The translations under genes were made by a program, and so were the position numbers. The notes below the pieces were generated by a model that was not told where the DNA came from, did not search any database, and saw nothing but the letters and a program-made list of their open reading frames with translations. From Deltaproteobacteria bacterium (GTDB taxonomy: Bacteria; Myxococcota_A; UBA9160; PR03): a DNA stretch of 64,000 nucleotides. Positions 36,305 to 44,574 of the stretch are shown piece after piece. Within the stretch, counting starts at the first letter, position 1, and the number at the start of each line of letters is the position of its first letter. The stretch spans positions 124,001 through 188,000 of the forward strand of contig JAPSFT010000008.1 of NCBI GenBank assembly GCA_035063765.1, read 5' to 3'.

Positions 36305-37163
36305 GCGCGGCGCGGCACGCTTCGGGGTTGTCGACCATCACCGAATGGCCCGCGCGGGGGATCCCCACGAGCCGGCCCTGCGCCAGCACCTCGCCGGCCA
36401 TGCGGTCGGCGATGTCGGCCGAGACGACGTCGGAGGCGGCGCCGCGCACGACGAGCGCCGGGCACGGGACGCGGGCGAGCGCCTCCCAGAGCTCCCGCGC
36501 GAGGCGGGCCTCGCGCTCGCGCAGCGCGGCCTCGCCGGCTCCCGCGCGGCCGCGGAACCAGGCAGGGTCGAGCTTCGGCTCGAAGCGGCCGTCGGGCCGC
36601 GCGCGCAGCCCGTGGCGCGCGAGGCGCTGGAGCTGCTCGCGGCCCGCGGCGGGATAGCTACGCGCGAGCAGCTCGCGGTACTCGGTTTCGGACGCGAAGC
36701 TCGGCCCGCCACCGGGCCCGGCCCCGGTGGCGCCCCTCTGGAGATCGAGCCGGATCCGGACGGTGCCGCGCGGATCGAGCTCGGGCGCCGAATCCACGAT
36801 CACGAGCCCCGCCATCCGCTCGGGGTGGCGGCCCGCGAAGAGCATCGCGATGCGCCCCCCGAGCGAGTGCCCGACCAGCACCAGACGCTCGATCCCGAGC
36901 GCGGCGGTGGCGGCCTCCAGGTCGGCAAGGTGGAAGTCGTAGTCGTAACGGGCCTCGGGATCGCGGTCGGAGTCGCCATGGCCGCGGAGGTCGAGCGCCA
37001 GGGTGCGGTAGTAGGGGGCTACGGCGGGGGCGAGGTCGTCCCATACGTGCGCCTCGTTGCCGAACCCGTGCACGAAGACGAGCGGCACCCCGTCGCGGCT
37101 CCACTCGAGCGCGTGGAGCGACAGGCCGTGTGCGCCGGGGACGCGGATCGAGACGGGCTCCAT
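36276..37163 (-). CDS. Alpha/beta-fold hydrolase
   Basis: Protein of 295 aa. The oxyanion region is LVFVHGFGNEAHVWDDL, followed by LALDLRGHGDSDRDPEARY. The nucleophile elbow is GHSLGG (Ser at about residue 97), the acid is probably Asp in VVRGAASDVVSADIADRM, and the His is in IPRAGHSVMVDNPEA. No signal peptide. Epoxide hydrolase, haloalkane dehalogenase or ester hydrolase cannot be told apart. The 3' end overlaps the RND transporter by 29 bp (convergent). TAGGAT lies 8 nt before the ATG. Confidence 0.9.
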   Translation of the reverse strand: MEPVSIRVPGAHGLSLHALEWSRDGVPLVFVHGFGNEAHVWDDLAPAVAPYYRTLALDLRGHGDSDRDPEARYDYDFHLADLEAATAALGIERLVLVGHSLGGRIAMLFAGRHPERMAGLVIVDSAPELDPRGTVRIRLDLQRGATGAGPGGGPSFASETEYRELLARSYPAAGREQLQRLARHGLRARPDGRFEPKLDPAWFRGRAGAGEAALREREARLARELWEALARVPCPALVVRGAASDVVSADIADRMAGEVLAQGRLVGIPRAGHSVMVDNPEACRAALSAFVLGEG

Positions 37164-37204
37164 GCGCGCGAATCCTAGCCGCGGTGTACCTTCGCCGCGA
37201 CGCC

Positions 37205-37648
37205 ATGGGCCTCGCACGCCTCGATCACATCCCGACCGTCAAGCTCGCGATGACGCCGTTCCCGCACGCCGTGGAGGTGGACGCGCCGCTCTCGGCCGCG
37301 CTCGCGATGATGGACGAGCACGGCGTGCACCAGCTCCCGGTGACGGAGCAGGGCCGGCTGGTCGGCGTCGTCGCGAAGGGGGAGCTCGAGCTCGTGACCG
37401 CCAGTGCGCGCGGGCGCCCGCTGGCGGCGCGGGTGCGCGACGCCCTGTCGGCGAACTCCTGCGTGGTCGAGGACGGCGAGCGCCTCGACCACGTCCTCGA
37501 ACGGATGGCGGGCGAGCACATCGCAGCGGCGCTGGTGGCGCGGCGTGGCAAGCTGGTGGGCATCTTCACCTTCACCGATGCGTGTCGGCTGTTCGCGAGC
37601 TGGCTGCGGGATCGCTTCCCGGATCCCGGCTCCGACGACGCCGCCTGA
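37205..37648 (+). CDS. Tandem CBS-domain protein
   Basis: Protein of 147 aa made only of two CBS motifs: AMTPFPHAVEVDAPLSAALA then QLPVTEQGRLVGVVAKGELE, and a second set VVEDGERLDHVLERMAGEHI then RRGKLVGIFTFTDACRLFAS. Such stand-alone pairs bind adenosine nucleotides and regulate other proteins. The ATG at 37205 has no clear Shine-Dalgarno; an in-frame GTG at 37187 is possible. It is divergent from the hydrolase (41 bp) and 66 bp before the Fur-family gene. Confidence 0.88.
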   Translation: MGLARLDHIPTVKLAMTPFPHAVEVDAPLSAALAMMDEHGVHQLPVTEQGRLVGVVAKGELELVTASARGRPLAARVRDALSANSCVVEDGERLDHVLERMAGEHIAAALVARRGKLVGIFTFTDACRLFASWLRDRFPDPGSDDAA

Positions 37649-37714
37649 GGCGCTCCGGCGAGGCCCGGGCCCCCGGGTTGGTCGCTCGGGCCGGACGCCT
37701 TAGACTGTGGGGCC

Positions 37715-38152
37715 ATGCGCCGCACCGCCGAAGAGATCGAGAACCTGCTCCGGAGACGGGGCTTCTCGCTGACCCCGCAGCGGCGTGCGATCCTGCGCCA
37801 CCTGGCCGAGCGGGGTGGGCACTGGACCGCAGCCGAGGTCCTGGAGAGCCTCACCGGCGAGTTCCCGCTGGCGAGCCGGGCCACCGTCTACAGCACGCTC
37901 GCGCTCCTGCGCGAGCTGGGCGTCCTCGCCGACGTCCCGGCCCCCGGCCCGGGCGGGGAGGCCCGCTACGACGCGAATCCCGAGCCGCACCAGCACTTCG
38001 TCTGCCGGCGCTGCGGGTGTCTCGAAGACGTGCCGTCCGAGTGGTTCCCGGTCGCGATCCCCGCAGGGGTAGGCCACGGGTTCTCGGTCGAGCACTATCG
38101 CATCGTGGCCGAAGGGGTCTGCGCGGGCTGCGAATCCAGTCCTCGCGACTAG
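37715..38152 (+). CDS. Fur-family metalloregulator
   Basis: Protein of 145 aa. Winged helix with LTPQRRAILRHLAERGGHWT and ASRATVYSTLALLRELGVL (recognition helix). The dimerisation part has HQHFVCRRCGCLEDV and a C-terminal CAGC pair, giving the structural Zn site. Fur, PerR, Zur and Nur all fit this pattern; PerR-like is attractive because of its short N-terminus and Cys4 site, but the sensing ligands cannot be assigned by eye. TAGACT lies 8 nt before the ATG (possible leaderless start). No obvious target gene is adjacent. Confidence 0.9.
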   Translation: MRRTAEEIENLLRRRGFSLTPQRRAILRHLAERGGHWTAAEVLESLTGEFPLASRATVYSTLALLRELGVLADVPAPGPGGEARYDANPEPHQHFVCRRCGCLEDVPSEWFPVAIPAGVGHGFSVEHYRIVAEGVCAGCESSPRD

Positions 38153-38188
38153 CGTCCGGCCGGCCCGGCGGGGCCCGGTAGGCCCAGT

Positions 38189-38216
38189 TCGGGATTGCGA
38201 ACTCGGGATTGCGAAC
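38189..38216 (+). repeat. Tandem 14-nt repeat upstream of the FCD regulator
   Basis: Two back-to-back copies of TCGGGATTGCGAAC (38189-38202 and 38203-38216). The first, with its preceding GT, also reads as an inverted repeat GTTCG-n6-CGAAC. It lies in the 240-bp gap between the Fur-family stop and the FCD regulator start, so it may be a regulator site. Confidence 0.6.
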
Positions 38217-38322
38217 GTGCTCGCCATCGATCGGTGGGGGGCGCGCGCGACATCGGGGCAGCCGGTGGAGCCGGCTCTTTGCGCTCCGGCCCTGGCAGCC
38301 GCTTCGATCATGCGACAACCTG

Positions 38323-38350
38323 TGGTCCGACCTCCGACATCGGATGTCGG
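38323..38350 (+). promoter_or_regulatory. Candidate FadR-type operator and palindrome
   Basis: TGGTCCGACCT (38323-38333) matches the FadR-class GntR operator TGGTCnGACCA at all but the last base. It is followed directly by a perfect palindrome CCGACATC-G-GATGTCGG (38334-38350). Both sit 43-70 bp before the regulator ATG, where an autoregulatory operator is expected. Confidence 0.6.
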
Positions 38351-38392
38351 TTGATCGTTCCGCCGACCTGTCTGGGTGAGAAGGAGTCCAGG

Positions 38393-39172
38393 ATGCGCGT
38401 GGAGCCGGTGGGAGCCGAGACGCGGGTGGACCGGGTCTTCGAGCAGCTCCGCTCCCAGATCATCTCGGGAGCGGTCGCGGCCGGCGCCCGGCTCCCGAAC
38501 GAGCGCGAGCTGGCGGAGGCCTTCGGTGTCAACCGGGCGTCGGTGCGCGAGGCCCTGAAGCGGCTCGAGTTCCTGGAGCTGGTCGAGGTCCGGCACGGGC
38601 AGGGCACCTTCGTGCAGCCGCTCTCGGCGTCCTCGGCCCTCCAGGTGATCGAGGGCCTCCTGCGCGATCCCGCCGTGGTGACCCGCGCGCTGCTCGAGCA
38701 GCTCCTGCTCTTCCGCCGGAACATCACGCTCCAGGTCGTCGAGCTGGCCGCGCGCAACCGCAGCGAGGCGCAGCTCGCCCGCGCGCGCACCTTGCTCGAC
38801 GAGGAGGCCGCCGAAGGGAGCGATCCCAAGCGGGCCCTCGAGATCGACCTGCGCTGGAACGCGCTGCTCAGCGAAGCCACCGGGAACCTGCTCTACCAGC
38901 TCGTCGGCAACCTCTTCACGAAGCTCGTGGCCCGGCTGGGCCCGCTCTACTACAACGCGGAGCGCGATCCCGCGCGCTCGATGCAGAACCATCGTGCGCT
39001 GCTGGCGGCCGTCGAGCAGCGCGATCCCGACGCCGCGCGGCGCCGGATCGAGGAGATGCTGCGTTACAGCGAGGAGCGCATCCTCGCAGAGGTGACGCGG
39101 CTCGAGGAAGCCGGCGTGATCGGTCCCGGGGCGCACCGCCCGCCGCGCGCTCCGGCGGAGGGAGCGCCGTGA
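38393..39172 (+). CDS. GntR-family (FCD-type) transcriptional regulator
   Basis: Protein of 259 aa. The N-terminal winged helix has RVFEQLRSQIISGAVAAGAR and LPNERELAEAFGVNRASVRE with ALKRLEFLELVEVRHGQGTF. The C-terminal helical domain is FCD/FadR-like (about 85-235). At the first metal site the usual D-x3-H reads DLRWNALLSEATGN, so His is replaced by Asn, and the terminal His is also missing; the effector pocket may therefore be metal-free. AAGGAG lies 8 nt upstream of the ATG. Its stop overlaps the next GTG (GTGA), and it likely controls the ether-lipid/glycerol-3-phosphate operon. Confidence 0.9.
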   Translation: MRVEPVGAETRVDRVFEQLRSQIISGAVAAGARLPNERELAEAFGVNRASVREALKRLEFLELVEVRHGQGTFVQPLSASSALQVIEGLLRDPAVVTRALLEQLLLFRRNITLQVVELAARNRSEAQLARARTLLDEEAAEGSDPKRALEIDLRWNALLSEATGNLLYQLVGNLFTKLVARLGPLYYNAERDPARSMQNHRALLAAVEQRDPDAARRRIEEMLRYSEERILAEVTRLEEAGVIGPGAHRPPRAPAEGAP

Positions 39173-40833
39173 CGATCGCGCGCGAGAACCTGCGCTGGAA
39201 CGGGTGGGGTCGGCTCGGCGAGTCGATCGAGCTCTCCGGCCCGCGGGAGCAGGCGCTGCTGGCCGAGCTCGGCCGCCGGCTCGGGCGCTCCCTCTCGCGT
39301 GCACCGGCGCCGATCGAGCTCGATGCCGTGCGGCCGCCGCCCTGCAAGCTCACGCCAGCGGTCCTCGCGCAGCTGCGCGCCGCCTGCGGCGAGGACTTCG
39401 TGCGCACCAGCGCCTTCGAGCGCCTCACCCACGCGCTCGGGCGCAGCCTGCCCGACCTGCTCCGGCTGCGACGGGGCGAGATCGAGCGCTTCCCGGAGGC
39501 GGTGCTCTACCCGCGCGACGAGGGCGCCGTGGCCGCCGTGCTGCGCATCGCGGCCGAGACGGACCTGGCGGTGGTCCCCTTCGGCGGTGGCTCGAGCGTG
39601 GTGGGGGGCGTCGAGCCCCGCACGGGCCCCGGCCAGGCGGGTGCGCTGGCGCTCGACACGACCCGCCTGGACGAGCTCCTGCGCCTCGATCGCGAGAGCG
39701 GCACGGCGACCTTCCAGGCCGGGATCGACGGCCCCGCGCTCGAGGCGGCGCTCGCAAGCCAGGGGCTCACGCTCGGCCACTTCCCGCAGTCCTTCGAGCA
39801 CTCGACCCTGGGTGGCTGGATCGCGACCCGTTCGGTGGGGCAGCAGTCGGACGGCTACGGCGGGATCGACGAACTCCTGGTGTCCGTACGCATGGTGACG
39901 CCGGAGGGTGTCGTTCGCACGATCGAAGTGCCGCGTTCGGCCACCGGGCCCGACTGGAACCATCTCGTGCTCGGCTCGGAGGGCGTGCTGGGCGTGATCG
40001 TCGAGGCGACGCTGCGGGTGCGGCCGGCGCCGCGGGCCTCCGTGATCCGCGGAGCGTTGTTCCGCAACTGGGCGGACGGGCTCGCCGCCGTGCGCGCGAT
40101 GCACGGAGCCGGCCTGTCGCTCACGATGGCGCGCCTGTCGGATGCCGCCGAGACGGAGCTCTCCCTGCTCCTGCGCCGCGACCCCATGCGGCGGGTCGAC
40201 CCAGCCGCCACCGCGCTCGGCCTCGCGGCTCGCGCGGGCTGGGGCTCCGGACGCTGCACGCTCCTCTACGGCGCCGAGGGCGAGCCCGGCCGCGTGCGCG
40301 GTGCACTGCGGAGCGCACGCGCGATCGCCTGGCGCCACGGCGGGCTCCCGCTGGGAAGCGCGCCGGGTCGCGCGTGGCGGCGCGAGCGCTTCCGCACGCC
40401 CTACCTGCGCGAGTGGCTGCTCGACCACGGTGTCGCCGTCGACACCATGGAGACGGCGCTTCCCTGGAGTCGCGTTGCGGATGGACATCGAGTGGTGACG
40501 GATGCCCTGCACGCCGCGCTCGGCGTCCATGCCGGGTCGGGGCTGGCGATGGGGCATCTCTCGCACGGCTACCCCGACGGCGCCTGCCTCTACTTCACGG
40601 CGCTCTGGCCCCTCGACGAGGCGCGCCCGCTCGAGCAGTGGGCCGCGATCAAGCGCGACGTGAGCGACGCGATCGTGGCCGCCGGAGGCACGATCTCCCA
40701 TCACCACGGTGTCGGGACCGATCACGCCGCGTGGCTGGCGCGCGAGCGGGGGACCCTGGCGCTGGCGGCGCTGCGCGCGGCAAAGGCGGCGCTCGACCCG
40801 CGCGGGCTCATGAACCCGGGGAAGCTCCTGTGA
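39169..40833 (+). CDS. Alkyldihydroxyacetonephosphate synthase-like FAD oxidase-fold enzyme
   Basis: Protein of 554 aa with the VAO/PCMH fold. The opening NLRWNGWGRLGE is typical of the alkyl-DHAP synthase family. The FAD domain has ERFPEAVLYPRDEGAVAAVL, AVVPFGGGSSVVGGVEPR and STLGGWIATRSVGQQSDGYG. The C-terminal GTISHHHGVGTDHA contains the HHH motif of alkyl-DHAP synthases, which exchange the acyl chain of acyl-DHAP for a fatty alcohol in ether-lipid synthesis. It is flanked by coupled regulator and glycerol-3-phosphate dehydrogenase genes, in line with glycerolipid metabolism. A D-lactate or glycolate dehydrogenase role is less likely given the HHH site. Confidence 0.85.
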   Translation: MTIARENLRWNGWGRLGESIELSGPREQALLAELGRRLGRSLSRAPAPIELDAVRPPPCKLTPAVLAQLRAACGEDFVRTSAFERLTHALGRSLPDLLRLRRGEIERFPEAVLYPRDEGAVAAVLRIAAETDLAVVPFGGGSSVVGGVEPRTGPGQAGALALDTTRLDELLRLDRESGTATFQAGIDGPALEAALASQGLTLGHFPQSFEHSTLGGWIATRSVGQQSDGYGGIDELLVSVRMVTPEGVVRTIEVPRSATGPDWNHLVLGSEGVLGVIVEATLRVRPAPRASVIRGALFRNWADGLAAVRAMHGAGLSLTMARLSDAAETELSLLLRRDPMRRVDPAATALGLAARAGWGSGRCTLLYGAEGEPGRVRGALRSARAIAWRHGGLPLGSAPGRAWRRERFRTPYLREWLLDHGVAVDTMETALPWSRVADGHRVVTDALHAALGVHAGSGLAMGHLSHGYPDGACLYFTALWPLDEARPLEQWAAIKRDVSDAIVAAGGTISHHHGVGTDHAAWLARERGTLALAALRAAKAALDPRGLMNPGKLL

Positions 40834-42494
40834 GCACCGCCGCGTGGGGCCTCGACGAGCGCCGGGCCGCGCTCTCACAGGCGGAGCGCGACGGCGTCGA
40901 CGTGCTCGTGATCGGGGGCGGTATCTGCGGGGCGGGCGTGGTGCGCGAGGCGGCGGCGCGCGGGCTGCGCGCCTTCCTGGTCGAGCGGGGCGACTTCGCC
41001 TCGGGCACCTCGAGCCGCTCCTCGAAGATGATCCACGGTGGGCTCCGCTACCTGGCCCAGGGACACGTCGGGGTGACGCGCGAGGCGTGCCGGGAGCGCG
41101 ACCAGCTCGCACGGCTCAATCCGAACCTGGTGCGGCCGCTGCCCTTCCTGTTCCCGTCGTGGGTGGGTGGCAAGATCGCGCCCTGGCAGGTGCGCGCCGC
41201 GCTCTGGGCCTACTCGGCGCTTGCCAGCTTCCGCCCCGAGGCGAGCTTCCGGATGCTGTCGCGGCAGGAGGTCGCCGAGTACTCGCACGACGTGCGGCTC
41301 GACGGGCTGCGCGCTGCCGGTCTCTACCACGACGCCCAGGCCGACGACGCGCGGCTCGTGCTGGAGGCGCTGAAGAACGCGCGCCGGCTCGGCGGTGACG
41401 CGGCGCCGCACGCGGAGGTCGTCGAGCTGCTGCGGGACGGCGGGCGCGTGGCCGGCGCGCGGGTGCACGACCGGCTCGAGGGCCGGACGCTCGCGATCCG
41501 CGCCCATGTGGTGGTGAACGCGGCGGGGCCCGGGATCGCGCGCGTGCGCGGGCTCGACGCCGGCGCCCGCGCGGTACACGTGCGTCCGGCCAAGGGCGTG
41601 CATCTCGTGATCCCGCGCCAGCGCCTGCACACGCGGGGCGCCGTTGCGCTGGAAGGGGAGGACGGCCGGCATCTCTTCGTGTGTCCCTTCGAAGACGTGC
41701 TGATGATCGGCACCACCGACACCTTCAGCGACGAGATCGACGAGCCGGTGGTCACGATCGACGAGGTGCACTACCTGCTGGCAGCGGCCAACGCGGCCTT
41801 CCCGAGCGCCGTCCTCACCACCAACGACATTCGCAGCGTGTGGGCGGGCGTGCGCCCGCTGGTTGCGGACGAGGATGCCGATGCGCCGCCCTCCGACGTG
41901 TCGCGCGAGGCGGAGATCGAGGAGTCGCCGAGCGGCCTCCTGTCGGTGGCGGGCGGCAAGCTCACCACGTTCCGCGCGATGGGCGAGGCGGCGGTGGAGC
42001 GCGCGCTGCGCCGGCTTCCGGCCGGGCGCCGGCGGGCTGCCGGGCCGAGCCGCACCTTCGGGATGGCGCTGCGCGACGACGGTTTCGACGCGGCGGCGCT
42101 CGAGCAGGAGCTGCGCGGGCGCCACCGCCTCTCGCCGCGGAGCGCCGAGCATCTGGTGCGCGCCTGGGGCGAGGAGTCACTTGCGCTGCTCGCAGCGGCG
42201 CCCGAGGCATGGCGGCGCCCGATCGGGCGCTCGCGCTACCTCTACGCCGAGATCCCCTGGGCCTTCCGCACCGAGTGCGCCGCCTCGCTGTGCGACGTGC
42301 TCGAGCACCGCGTGCGCCTGGCGCTCTTCGCGGAAGGGCAGGGCCTGCCCGAGCTCTCGCGCCTCGCCGCCGTCGCCGGCGAGGCGCTCGGCTGGGACGC
42401 CGAGCGCACCCGCGCCGAAGCCTCCACCTACGCCGCCGCCGTCCGCCGCCGCTACCAGATCGCCGCCACCCCTCCTGCGCGCGCCGTCGCCTAG
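40830..42494 (+). CDS. glpD: FAD-dependent glycerol-3-phosphate dehydrogenase
   Basis: Protein of 554 aa that oxidises glycerol-3-phosphate to DHAP with electrons to quinone. The dinucleotide loop is VLVIGGGICGAGVVREAAAR followed by LVERGDFASGTSSRSSKMIH with GGLRYL, as in GlpD. VVNAAGPGIARVRGL, LMIGTTDTF, SVWAGVRPLVAD and LSVAGGKLTTFRAMGE complete the family pattern. Its GTG overlaps the preceding stop, so it shares the operon. In ether-lipid context it supplies or drains DHAP. The TAG stop lies at the edge of the downstream repeat at 42494. Confidence 0.93.
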   Translation: MSTAAWGLDERRAALSQAERDGVDVLVIGGGICGAGVVREAAARGLRAFLVERGDFASGTSSRSSKMIHGGLRYLAQGHVGVTREACRERDQLARLNPNLVRPLPFLFPSWVGGKIAPWQVRAALWAYSALASFRPEASFRMLSRQEVAEYSHDVRLDGLRAAGLYHDAQADDARLVLEALKNARRLGGDAAPHAEVVELLRDGGRVAGARVHDRLEGRTLAIRAHVVVNAAGPGIARVRGLDAGARAVHVRPAKGVHLVIPRQRLHTRGAVALEGEDGRHLFVCPFEDVLMIGTTDTFSDEIDEPVVTIDEVHYLLAAANAAFPSAVLTTNDIRSVWAGVRPLVADEDADAPPSDVSREAEIEESPSGLLSVAGGKLTTFRAMGEAAVERALRRLPAGRRRAAGPSRTFGMALRDDGFDAAALEQELRGRHRLSPRSAEHLVRAWGEESLALLAAAPEAWRRPIGRSRYLYAEIPWAFRTECAASLCDVLEHRVRLALFAEGQGLPELSRLAAVAGEALGWDAERTRAEASTYAAAVRRRYQIAATPPARAVA

Positions 42495-42584
42495 GGGACA
42501 GACCCGGCGATCCGGCGATTTGGGGACAGACCCGGCGATCCGGCGATTCTCAAGGAGAATCGCCGGATCGCCGGGTCTGTCCCC
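42494..42584. repeat. Direct-plus-inverted 27-nt repeat forming a 30-bp hairpin
   Basis: A 27-nt unit (GGGGACAGACCCGGCGATCC then GGCGATT) occurs at 42494-42520, again at 42522-42548, and inverted at 42558-42584. The second copy with its 3-nt extension pairs perfectly with the inverted copy: 30-bp stem (42522-42551 with 42555-42584), AAG loop. The first copy can compete for the same arm. It may terminate the glpD message. The look is that of a REP/MITE-like mobile repeat, which is inference. Confidence 0.9.
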
Positions 42585-42596
42585 TAAGCTACCGCG

Positions 42597-43526
42597 ATGC
42601 GCATCCTGGCAATCGTGAACCCCCGCAGCCGCGCGGGGGCGACGGCGCGGCGTTGGCCGGGGGTCGAGGCGAAGCTCCGCCAGGCTCTCGGGCCGCTCGA
42701 GGTGGAGGCGACGCGCGGTCCGCGCGATGCGGAGAGGATCGCGCGCGAGGGCGTGCGGGCCGGTGTCGAGCTCGTGGTCGTGGCTGGCGGCGACGGCACG
42801 CTCTCGGAGACCGCGGCGGGCCTGCTCGGCGCGGGGCTCGGCCGCTACGCCGAGATCGCGCCGCTCCCGCTCGGCACGGGCGGCGACTTCGTGCGGGGCC
42901 TCGGCCTGTCCGGCGACCTCGACGCCGCCATCGCGCGCATCGCCGCCGGCAAGGTCCACCGGATCGACGCCGGCCGCATCGCCTTCCACGACCGGCGTGG
43001 CCAGCCCGCCACCACCCACTTCGTGAACATCGCGAGCGCCGGCGTCTCGGGCCTCGTGACCGAGCTGGTGAACCGCGCTCCCAAGGCGCTCGGCGGCCGG
43101 CTCTCGTTCCTGATCGGCACGCTGCGTGCGATCGCGCGCTGGCAGGCGGCGCCGGTCCGGATCCGCGTCGACGGCACGGTCGTGCACGAGGGACCGCTCG
43201 ATCTCGCCGCCGTCGCCAACGGCTCGCACTTCGGCGGCGGCATGCGCGTGGCCCCCGCGGCGCGACCCGACGACGGCCTCTTCGACGTGATCTCGATCCG
43301 CGGGACCTCGCGGGCCCGACTCCTGCGCCACCTGCCGCTCCTCTACGACGGCCGCCACCTGTCGCTTCCCGATGTTGCGAGCCATCGGGGCGTCCACGTC
43401 GAGATCGAGCCTCTCCGCTCCGACACCGAAGTATGCATCGAGGTGGACGGCGAGCCGCTCGGGCGCCTGCCGGCGCGTTTCGAGCTGCTGCCCGGCGCCC
43501 TGGCCCTGCGCGGGCTCCCGCCGTGA
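42597..43526 (+). CDS. Diacylglycerol-kinase-family lipid kinase
   Basis: Protein of 309 aa. The catalytic domain starts ILAIVNPRSRAG and has the nucleotide motif VVVAGGDGTLSETAAGLL and APLPLGTGGDFVRGLGL. ASAGVSGLVTELVNRAPKAL and LAAVANGSHFGGGMRVAPAA follow. This is the DgkB/YegS/LCB5 type that phosphorylates diacylglycerol or related lipids with ATP. TAAGCT ends 6 nt before the ATG, just after the hairpin repeat, and there is no Shine-Dalgarno. Its place behind the ether-lipid operon supports a glycerolipid substrate. Confidence 0.9.
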   Translation: MRILAIVNPRSRAGATARRWPGVEAKLRQALGPLEVEATRGPRDAERIAREGVRAGVELVVVAGGDGTLSETAAGLLGAGLGRYAEIAPLPLGTGGDFVRGLGLSGDLDAAIARIAAGKVHRIDAGRIAFHDRRGQPATTHFVNIASAGVSGLVTELVNRAPKALGGRLSFLIGTLRAIARWQAAPVRIRVDGTVVHEGPLDLAAVANGSHFGGGMRVAPAARPDDGLFDVISIRGTSRARLLRHLPLLYDGRHLSLPDVASHRGVHVEIEPLRSDTEVCIEVDGEPLGRLPARFELLPGALALRGLPP

Positions 43527-43548
43527 GCCCGCTCCACCGTCCCGGCCC

Positions 43549-44508
43549 ATGAGCGTCTTCGCGGAGGTACGGGCCGCTGCGGCCCGCGTGATGGAGCGTG
43601 CCCGGAGCGCGCGCATCGACGAGGCCGCGCTGGCGGCGCTCGCCGGCCGCCTGCTCGCGACCCCGCAGCCACCGCCGGCCTGGGACCCCGTCGCCCATCA
43701 CGTCGGGACCCCTGCCTCACGGCTTGCCTACGTGCTCACGCTCGACGCCGTGAATTTCGGGAGCGGCTGGTTCCCGAAGCTGCGCAAACGCCCGGGCCTC
43801 TCCGGCTACTACACCGTCGCGATGGGGCTCAAGGACCGCTTCGACGAAGCGGGCCCCTGGAGCGCCGCCGAGCTCGGGAAGCTCACCCCGGGCGATCTTG
43901 CGGCCGTCACGGGCCAGTCGCTCGAGGATCCCGAGGTGGCGGAGCTGATGGTGCTCTTCGCGCGCGCGCTGAACGACCTCGGCACGCTGCTCACCGCCCG
44001 GCATGGTGGCCGCTTCGAAGCACTCGTCGAGACGGCGGCTGGCTGCGGCGCCCGGCTCGTGGAGGCGCTCGCGGAGATGCCGCTCTACCGCGACGTCTCC
44101 CGCTACGACGGCTTCCCGGTGCCCTTCTACAAGCGCGCCCAGATCACCGTCGCCGACCTCGCGATCGCGTTTGCGGCCGAGGGCCCGGGCCGCTTTCACG
44201 ACCTCGACGAGCTCACCTGCTTCGCCGACAACCTGGTCCCGCACGTGCTTCGCCGCGAGGGCGTGCTCGTCTACGCGCCCGCCCTCGCGGCGCGCATCGA
44301 CGCCGAGGAGCGGCTCGAGGCCGGCTCACCCGAGGAGGTCGAGATCCGCGCCGCCGGCGTCCACGCCGTCGAGGGCCTCGTCGCGGCGATCCGTGCGGGC
44401 GGCGGCCGCGCGACGGCGCACGAGATCGACATGGCGCTCTGGCAGCGCGGGCAACGTCCCGAGATCAAGGCGCATCCCCGTCACCGGGCGCGCTGCCCCT
44501 ACTACTGA
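43549..44508 (+). CDS. Queuosine salvage protein (queuosine-5'-phosphate N-glycosylase, DUF2419)
   Basis: Protein of 319 aa of the Qng1/DUF2419 family, which releases queuine from queuosine-5'-phosphate for reuse in tRNA. Landmarks: YVLTLDAVNFGSGWFPKLRK, SGYYTVAMGLKDRF, KRAQITVADLAIAFA and the conserved FADNLVPHVLRREGVLVY, whose Asp is in the catalytic region of the family. The C-terminus has HEIDMALWQRGQRPEIKAHP and ends RCPYY. It follows the lipid kinase by 22 bp on the same strand. No tgt or queuosine biosynthesis genes are in view. Confidence 0.88.
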   Translation: MSVFAEVRAAAARVMERARSARIDEAALAALAGRLLATPQPPPAWDPVAHHVGTPASRLAYVLTLDAVNFGSGWFPKLRKRPGLSGYYTVAMGLKDRFDEAGPWSAAELGKLTPGDLAAVTGQSLEDPEVAELMVLFARALNDLGTLLTARHGGRFEALVETAAGCGARLVEALAEMPLYRDVSRYDGFPVPFYKRAQITVADLAIAFAAEGPGRFHDLDELTCFADNLVPHVLRREGVLVYAPALAARIDAEERLEAGSPEEVEIRAAGVHAVEGLVAAIRAGGGRATAHEIDMALWQRGQRPEIKAHPRHRARCPYY

Positions 44509-44574
44509 AGGCGTGGTCGGCCGCGGTCGCCTCCGGGCCGCTGCCGCGCGGGTGCCGCCGGCCGCTCCCTTCCC

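Noticed and set aside
38189-38216. CRISPR or VNTR start
   Set aside because: Only two 14-nt copies; better read as an operator-type repeat.
39169-40833. GlcD/D-lactate dehydrogenase annotation
   Set aside because: The SHHHGVG segment, the NLRWNGWG start and the G3P-dehydrogenase neighbour fit alkyl-DHAP synthase better.
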